Positions 46,174 through 51,397 of a stretch of DNA of 51,397 nucleotides are shown here, one piece after another. Made by a program: the position numbers and the translations under genes. Numbering within the stretch: position 1 is the stretch's first letter; the number at the start of each line of letters is the position of its first letter. The notes below the pieces were generated by a model, which worked only from the letters and a program-made list of their open reading frames with translations, was not told where the DNA came from and did not search any database. Location of the stretch: positions 1 to 51,397 of the forward strand of contig CAJXZG010000028.1 in assembly GCA_913063265.1 (NCBI GenBank), read 5' to 3'. This stretch comes from an uncultured Prolixibacteraceae bacterium (GTDB lineage: Bacteria; Bacteroidota; Bacteroidia; Bacteroidales; Prolixibacteraceae).

Positions 46174-47880
46174 TTATTGTTTTAGCATTTCAGCAATAAT
46201 CGGACGGGTAGTTTCTATTTCTTCAAAATCGAGTTTTAAACCCAGTGGTTTATATGCCTGAGCAAAATATTCGTAGATTCCTTTAACTGCTTCAAAAGGT
46301 GCATTTACAGAATCAAAGGCAGTTGAACCTGCGTTGTTTTTTATGTTTTTATCAATGCCATTTTCCAAAAGTGCTTTTACAATCTCTGTCCGGCAAAAAA
46401 ATGCAGCAGAATGTAAAGCTGTCGAGCCATCGTTATTTTTTGTATTCACATCAGCTCCTGCGTTAATTAAAGCCAGGGCAATTTCTGTTTTACCCAAAAC
46501 AGTGGCTGTAATCAAAGGAGTCGAGCCTCCCATTTGTTCTTTTATATTGATATCATTTCTGGCTTTAATATATTTTTCAACACTTTTGGTATCTCCATTC
46601 ACAATGAGTTCATGGATATTTACTTCAGTCTGATTTTTTTGTTCGGTAATTTGTTCAGAATTTTCTTTTTTAGCGTTTATTGAATTTCCGGAAAAGGCCA
46701 AAACCAAAACAAATACTGTAATTAAAGCTGTTGCAATTGTTTTCATATTAAAAGTTTTTTTTATGGTTTTTTGATAAGTATAAATAATCATGTTTGAGAA
46801 GAAGAAAGTGCTTAATGAAAGGATTACAAATTTTAGCATAGCAGGCATTTGTACACGTAATAGCAACAATGCCAGAACACCCATAACAATGGTGTGGATG
46901 ATGTAAACCGAATATGAACTTCGGTTAAGTTGTGTCATTAAGGGATTTATTTTGTTAAAGTAAAATGTGAAAACATAGATTAATACATATAGCATACTCA
47001 GCATAGTAGCAAGTGCAGAAGTGTAGTAAAATATTCGGTCAATAAATTCAGATATAAAATAAAAGTTCCGGGCAGGATCAATAATGTTGAAAAAGAAGTT
47101 CAGGGCAAAAACTGCAAAGGCAGTCATAGAAATGGTAAGTACAATGTTGGCAATAGTATAATGTTTTTTGTTTCTTGCTGTTTCGAAAACTTTCAGTTTA
47201 TTACAAAGTGTTCCCAACAGGAAAGACATAAAATAGATTAGTAATCTCTCGACCTGAAAATCGATAACTGAGGAAAGATACCAGCCGCGAAGGTTTAAAA
47301 CCGAAATTACCATGCTGTAAATCAAGCCAATGACAAAAGTTACTACAACTCCTTTTGACAAATTGATTTTTAATGATAACAAACTAGTTTTTGAAAGAGC
47401 CAGATAAAGCAATTGAAAAATAAACAATATGGGTAGAAACCATAACCAACTCTGTGTTGGATTATTGGAAAAGTAAGAAAGATCACTTCCCATTCTTATA
47501 AAGAAATGAAAATAGCTAAGTATGTTTTCCTGAGGCAAACCTCTGGAATAAAGAAAAATAAATTTATATGCAGGAATCAAGGTAAAAACAGCAATCAACC
47601 ACGGCAATAAAATCCTTTTAAATTTAGATTTTACAAATTCCCATGATGTTTTGCTTTTAGCAGAGAAACGGACAAAATATCCCGAAATAAAAAATATGCT
47701 AAACATTACAAATAAATCGAGATACATGCGAATTAATCCAATCGAATTGTTTTTAACCGGATCAACAACAATCCAGGTGTTTTCCAATACCGATTCATAA
47801 ACCAATCCTGCGTGCAGAATTACTACTAATAAAATAAGAAAGGTTCTTAAGTTGTCGAGAAAATAGATTCTTGTTTTCAT
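46174..47880 (-). CDS. Acyltransferase-3 membrane protein fused to ankyrin repeats
   Basis: 568 residues. Residues 1-378 are an acyltransferase family 3-type membrane protein: YFLDNLRTFLILLVVILHAG (with the family's His), then about ten helices to IYTYQKTIKKTFN. Residue 379 is Met and is followed by a complete signal-peptide-like segment (KTIATALITVFVLVLAFSGN ... INA) and about four ankyrin repeats (420-545: GGSTPLITATVLGKTEIALA, LINAGADVNTKNN, DGSTALHSAAFFCRTEIVKALL). The frame is uninterrupted, so as read it is one protein; an internal start at 46746 could also give the secreted ankyrin part alone. First gene of the minus-strand cluster, opposite the AraC/TPR regulator. Confidence 0.85.
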   Translation of the reverse strand: MKTRIYFLDNLRTFLILLVVILHAGLVYESVLENTWIVVDPVKNNSIGLIRMYLDLFVMFSIFFISGYFVRFSAKSKTSWEFVKSKFKRILLPWLIAVFTLIPAYKFIFLYSRGLPQENILSYFHFFIRMGSDLSYFSNNPTQSWLWFLPILFIFQLLYLALSKTSLLSLKINLSKGVVVTFVIGLIYSMVISVLNLRGWYLSSVIDFQVERLLIYFMSFLLGTLCNKLKVFETARNKKHYTIANIVLTISMTAFAVFALNFFFNIIDPARNFYFISEFIDRIFYYTSALATMLSMLYVLIYVFTFYFNKINPLMTQLNRSSYSVYIIHTIVMGVLALLLLRVQMPAMLKFVILSLSTFFFSNMIIYTYQKTIKKTFNMKTIATALITVFVLVLAFSGNSINAKKENSEQITEQKNQTEVNIHELIVNGDTKSVEKYIKARNDINIKEQMGGSTPLITATVLGKTEIALALINAGADVNTKNNDGSTALHSAAFFCRTEIVKALLENGIDKNIKNNAGSTAFDSVNAPFEAVKGIYEYFAQAYKPLGLKLDFEEIETTRPIIAEMLKQ

Positions 47881-47936
47881 GGCTTTGTTTTATTATTTTT
47901 TTTTTGCCGATTTCGTTAGTGTAAAGGTCTTACAAT

Positions 47937-48029
47937 CGATGATGCAGTATTAATCAGCTATGCGGAAAAATAAATAAACATTGTAGCAGGGATAAAACTT
48001 ATGACGCAAGCATATAAATTATGATGCAA
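47937..48029. promoter_or_regulatory. Direct repeats TTATGAYGCAA, probable AraC-type operator
   Basis: TTATGACGCAA (47999-48009) and TTATGATGCAA (48019-48029) differ at one base and are exactly 20 bp apart, two helical turns, as in classic AraC-family sites. A third related half-site CGATGATGCAG lies at 47937-47947. All are in the 258-bp region between the divergent regulator and acyltransferase-ankyrin genes. A one-mismatch -7 box TAATTTCG for the regulator is at 48095-48102. Confidence 0.6.
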
Positions 48030-48138
48030 CATGCTTCAATTCCTTATAAAACCAAAGGAATATCTGCATATAATTTCTTTTGCAAAAAAATGTGTAATTT
48101 CGGATTTCAAACCAAAAAGAAGGAGCAATTTTTAATTC

Positions 48139-50169
48139 ATGAAAAATGATTTTCTAAATCTAATTACTGAAATAATAGAAAAGAATATTTCTAACGAACT
48201 TTTTGGTGTTTCGGAGTTGGCCAAAGCGGTTGGAATGAGTCGTTCAAACCTGTTGCGAAAAATTAAAGCTCAAACAAATTTATCAGCAAGTCAGTTTATT
48301 AACCAGGTCAGATTAAAAAATGCCAAAGAACTTTTGGAAGAAAATTCATACACGGTTTCAGAAGTTTCTTACAAAGTTGGTTTTAACAGTACATCTTATT
48401 TTATAAAGTGCTTTCGTGAATATTACGGATATCCTCCCGGAGAGACAGGAAAAAGAGAACAAAAAGAAGAACCTTCATTAACCCAAAAAAAGAAACCCAA
48501 TCTAATTGTACTGATTTCATTCTTTTTAATAGCTGTTTTACTCGTCGCACTGTTTATTATAAATCCTTTTTCGAGACCTCAAAAGATACCCGAAAAATCT
48601 ATTGCTGTTTTACCTTTTAAAAACGACAGTAACGATTCGAGCAATGTGTATATTATAAATGGATTAATGGAATCGATATTGATAAACCTGCAGCAAATTG
48701 AAGATTTAAGAGTTATCAGCCGTACTTCGGTTGAAAAATTCAGAAACTCGGATAAAACAATTCCTGAAATAGCTAAAGAGTTAAATGTAAGTTATTTTGT
48801 TGAGGGTAGCGGGCAGAAAATAGGTGATAAAATTCTGTTGCATATCCAACTAATTCAGGGTCAAAACGACAATCATTTATGGGCCGAAAGTTACGACCGC
48901 AATTCAAAGGATATTTTTAGTTTACAAAAAGAGGTTGCAAAAAATATTGCAGGTAAAATAGAAGCTGTTATAAGTCCTGAAGAGGAAAAAAGGATCGATA
49001 AAAATCCAACAGAAAACCTGATTGCCTATGACTACTTTTTGCAAGGCCTGGATATTTTACAAAATCCTGAAACTAAAAACATTCAGGATGCCTTACCATA
49101 TTTTCGGAAAGCTATTATTCTTGATAAACAATTCGCACGAGCCTATTCAGCCATTAGTATGACTTACTATTTCTCAGATGAAACAAGGACTGAAAAACAG
49201 TATACTGATTCGATTAATTTTTATGCCGACAAAGCTTTGTTTTTCGATGCTGAATTGCCACAGGGTATAATTGCAAAAGGTTTGTATTATATGAATACAA
49301 AAGAATATAAACTTGCAGCTTCCTATTTTGAAAAGGCACTGGAATACAGGCCGAACTACGATTTGGCTCTTGGCTTTCTTGTTAATCTTTATGTAAACTT
49401 TATTCCAAATACAAAAAAATATCTTGAGTATGCTTTAAAAGGCATTCAACTGGATGTTGCCTCTTATGATACATTTACAAAAAGTGTTATTTATCTTCAT
49501 ATCAGCAACGCTTTTATTCAAAACGGTTTTATTGATGAAGCAGAAAAATACATTAATAAATCGCTTGAAATTGATCCAAACAATCTTTACTCCGAATATG
49601 TAAAAGCTTTTATTTTATTTGCCAAAAACCGGAACCTTAAACAAACCAAAGAATTATTGATTTCGGCTTTACAGAAAGATACTACACGTTTGGATATTGT
49701 TCAGGAAGTTGGAAAAATTTGTTATTACCTGCGCGAATATGAAAGTGCCTATAACTATTATAAAGCTTTCGATGAAACCAGAAAAATATACAATCTTAAC
49801 ATCTATCGGTCGGAGGACATTAAAATTGCAACTGTTTTTTCTAAAACCGGACATACAAATGAAGCCCAAAATCTTGTAGAGAAATACAAACTTTATGCTG
49901 AAAATGATGAGTCGGTTTACAGCAATGTAAACAAGGCAATGTATTACTCTTACAACGGCGATTATAAACAGGCTCTGGAATATTTAAAATTGTTTTCTCA
50001 GGAAGACCAGTACTTCTACTGGATTTTATTATTTGCTCCCATCGATCCTCTTTTTGAAGAAATAAAAGATTCTCAGGAATTTAAGCAGATATTCAAAGAA
50101 ATGGAAACTAATTTCTGGAAGAATCATGAAGAATTGAAATCAGTGTTAAAAAAGAAAAGACTGATTTAG
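48139..50169 (+). CDS. Membrane-anchored AraC-HTH / TolB-like / TPR regulator
   Basis: 676 residues. Residues 22-108 hold two AraC-type HTH motifs (GVSELAKAVGMSRSNLLRKI; YTVSEVSYKVGFNSTSYFIK), placed at the N terminus instead of the usual C terminus. One membrane helix follows (about 122-142). Residues 153-245 are a TolB/FlgO-like domain (KSIAVLPFKNDSNDSSNVYI ... HLWAESYDR). The remainder, about 280-650, is TPR (RPNYDLALGFLVNLYVNF, EAEKYINKSLEIDPNNLYSEY). The topology predicts DNA binding inside and sensing across the membrane in one polypeptide, as in CadC-type regulators; this is inference. It is divergent from the cluster ending at 47880, which it probably controls, with direct repeats between them. 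Confidence 0.88.
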   Translation: MKNDFLNLITEIIEKNISNELFGVSELAKAVGMSRSNLLRKIKAQTNLSASQFINQVRLKNAKELLEENSYTVSEVSYKVGFNSTSYFIKCFREYYGYPPGETGKREQKEEPSLTQKKKPNLIVLISFFLIAVLLVALFIINPFSRPQKIPEKSIAVLPFKNDSNDSSNVYIINGLMESILINLQQIEDLRVISRTSVEKFRNSDKTIPEIAKELNVSYFVEGSGQKIGDKILLHIQLIQGQNDNHLWAESYDRNSKDIFSLQKEVAKNIAGKIEAVISPEEEKRIDKNPTENLIAYDYFLQGLDILQNPETKNIQDALPYFRKAIILDKQFARAYSAISMTYYFSDETRTEKQYTDSINFYADKALFFDAELPQGIIAKGLYYMNTKEYKLAASYFEKALEYRPNYDLALGFLVNLYVNFIPNTKKYLEYALKGIQLDVASYDTFTKSVIYLHISNAFIQNGFIDEAEKYINKSLEIDPNNLYSEYVKAFILFAKNRNLKQTKELLISALQKDTTRLDIVQEVGKICYYLREYESAYNYYKAFDETRKIYNLNIYRSEDIKIATVFSKTGHTNEAQNLVEKYKLYAENDESVYSNVNKAMYYSYNGDYKQALEYLKLFSQEDQYFYWILLFAPIDPLFEEIKDSQEFKQIFKEMETNFWKNHEELKSVLKKKRLI

Positions 50170-50214
50170 ATTGGATTTTTTAAGAACTTATCTCTTCAAT
50201 TACAAATTATCATT

Positions 50215-50242
50215 TTTGTTTCAACTACTTTCCCTATTTTTG
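50215..50242 (+). promoter_or_regulatory. Consensus promoter of mutS2
   Basis: TTTG (50215-50218), 16 nt, TATTTTTG (50235-50242), 20 nt before the ATG at 50262. Both boxes match exactly. Confidence 0.7.
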
Positions 50243-50261
50243 CGCTGAAATTGAAAAAGAA

Positions 50262-51397
50262 ATGCATAAGTTTTATCCTGACAATTTTGAAACAAAAATC
50301 GGATTCGACCGGATTCGTGAAATGTTACTCAGCAGATGTGTTAGTAGCATGGGTACTGAATGGGTTGACGAAATGCAGTTTCAAAACAATTATGAAAATA
50401 TTTCAGTTCAATTGGGAGAAGTTGATGAGTTTTGCAGAATTGTTCGTGAATTTGATAATTTCCCTTCCAATCATTATTTCGATTTACGTGAAGCACTTCA
50501 AAAAATCAGGATTGAAGGCCGCTTTTTGGAAGTTCAGGAATTGTTTGATTTAAAACGTTCTCTGGAAGCAATAAGGGCGATTGTATTATTTTTTAATAAA
50601 CAGGAAGAAGAGGTTTTTCCAATTCTAAAACAGAAGACAACCAATGTTCAGGTATTCCCTTATATTTATGATCGAATAGACAACATTCTTAACAAATTTG
50701 GAAAAATAAAAGACAATGCCACGCCTGAGCTGGCACAAATCAGAAAAGATATTCTTTCGAGGAATTCTAATATGTCGAAACGATTGCATGCCATTTTAAA
50801 GCAAGCCCAAAAAGACGGACTGGTTGATGAAGATGCATCTGTTTCAATTCGTGACGGAAGAGCTGTAATTCCGGTTTCGGCTTCAAATAAACGCAAGCTA
50901 AAAGGTATAATTTATGACGAATCTTCGACAGGAAAAACATCTTATATAGAGCCCAACGAGATTGTGGAAATAAACAATGAAATCCGGGAACTGGAATATG
51001 CGGAACGAAGAGAAATTGTAAGAATCCTTACAGGCTTTTCAAACGATATCCGACCATATCTTGATGACCTTGCTTTTTCATATGATTTCCTTGGAGAGAT
51101 AGATTTTATTCGTGCAAAAGCGCTGCTGGCTGTAGAGTTTGGCGGAATTAAACCCGAGTTTGCTGATCAGCCGCTTATTGATTGGTGGCAGGCAGTTCAT
51201 CCGCTTTTAATGCAAACGCTTAAAAAGGAAAAAAGAAAAATTGTTCCTTTAAATATTCAGCTTTCAGAAGAAAAACACATTCTTTTAATCTCCGGCCCTA
51301 ATGCAGGAGGTAAATCAGTTTGTTTAAAAACAGTTGGATTACTTCAATACATGTTACAATGCGGATTGCTAATTCCACTAAACGAAGGGAGCAAAAC
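50262..51397 (+). CDS. mutS2: Endonuclease MutS2, 3' partial
   Basis: The frame from the ATG at 50262 (MHKFYPDNFETKIGFDRI) is open to the window edge; 378 full codons of a protein usually about 800 long. It shows MutS2 core features: the helical lever region (LPEI-like NNMSKRL ... KDGLVDEDASVSIRDGRAVIPVSASNKRKLKGI), YDESSTGKTSYIEPNEI, and the ATPase Walker A GPNAGGKS at residues 345-352, preceding TVGLLQYMLQCGLLIP. MutS2 lacks the mismatch-recognition domain and acts on recombination intermediates and stalled ribosomes in different bacteria; the C-terminal Smr nuclease part is beyond the window. A 100-codon frame starting at 50251 is a shadow. Confidence 0.95.
   Translation, partial: MHKFYPDNFETKIGFDRIREMLLSRCVSSMGTEWVDEMQFQNNYENISVQLGEVDEFCRIVREFDNFPSNHYFDLREALQKIRIEGRFLEVQELFDLKRSLEAIRAIVLFFNKQEEEVFPILKQKTTNVQVFPYIYDRIDNILNKFGKIKDNATPELAQIRKDILSRNSNMSKRLHAILKQAQKDGLVDEDASVSIRDGRAVIPVSASNKRKLKGIIYDESSTGKTSYIEPNEIVEINNEIRELEYAERREIVRILTGFSNDIRPYLDDLAFSYDFLGEIDFIRAKALLAVEFGGIKPEFADQPLIDWWQAVHPLLMQTLKKEKRKIVPLNIQLSEEKHILLISGPNAGGKSVCLKTVGLLQYMLQCGLLIPLNEGSK

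Noticed and set aside
50251..50553. 100-codon frame on + at the start of mutS2
   Set aside because: It is in another frame from the MutS2 reading frame beginning at 50262, which continues to the window end with family motifs.

Overview
The window looks like a chromosomal segment from a Bacteroidota bacterium, probably of the Bacteroidales/Marinilabiliales kind; rank below phylum is inference. The support is a type IX secretion (T9SS) adhesin with PorP/SprF and OmpA partners, a PUR-family DUF3276 protein, a DUF6807/DUF4861/KduI/KduD uronate cluster, a CarboxypepD_reg TonB receptor, and repeated promoters of the form TTTG-N16..19-TAnnTTTG typical of Bacteroidota. DNA is AT-rich throughout. I saw no tRNA, rRNA, CRISPR array, insertion sequence, prophage or integron.

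Layout. (1) 1-9929: 3' part of a giant repetitive surface protein, then PorP/SprF and an OmpA-like protein, all on +, a classical T9SS cargo operon. (2) 9962-17569: a nucleoside-recognition (SpmA/SpmB-like) transporter, a DUF6807 protein, a membrane protein, then the operon kduI-kduD-DUF4861 on -, with a divergent LacI regulator; a perfect 16-bp palindrome in the divergent region is the probable operator. This is the late cytoplasmic part of pectin/uronate breakdown. (3) 17675-29136: mostly housekeeping genes: a 56-residue 2x[4Fe-4S] ferredoxin, ZIP transporter, Nth, a serine hydrolase, Uup-type ABC-F, DUF3276, FolD, Ffh, Tex, PspC. (4) 29137-36976: AGCS symporter, two alpha/beta hydrolases, a duplicated C_GCAxxG_C_C redox protein, an XRE regulator with a four-helix membrane protein, a K+ channel and a glyoxalase-fold protein, with intergenic palindromic repeat elements. 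(5) 37135-40683: TonB receptor and an acetylxylan-esterase-like hydrolase. (6) 40781-50169: six genes on - (PQQ-like propeller lipoprotein, methyltransferase, serine hydrolase lipoprotein, methyltransferase, quinone-oxidoreductase-like enzyme, acyltransferase fused to ankyrin repeats), divergent from a membrane-anchored AraC-HTH/TolB-like/TPR regulator. (7) From 50262: 5' half of mutS2, cut by the window end.

The least explained part is region 6. The regulator faces the gene cluster across 258 bp that hold a direct repeat TTATGAYGCAA with a 20-bp period, the geometry expected for an AraC-family operator. The cluster's first gene is an in-frame fusion whose junction still carries a start-like Met and a signal peptide. 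Other signals worth a look are the two exact-period repeat arrays in the adhesin (318 and 342 bp), an orphan terminator with an upstream hairpin (possible small RNA), an apparent AUU start, and two opposite copies of one palindromic element family.
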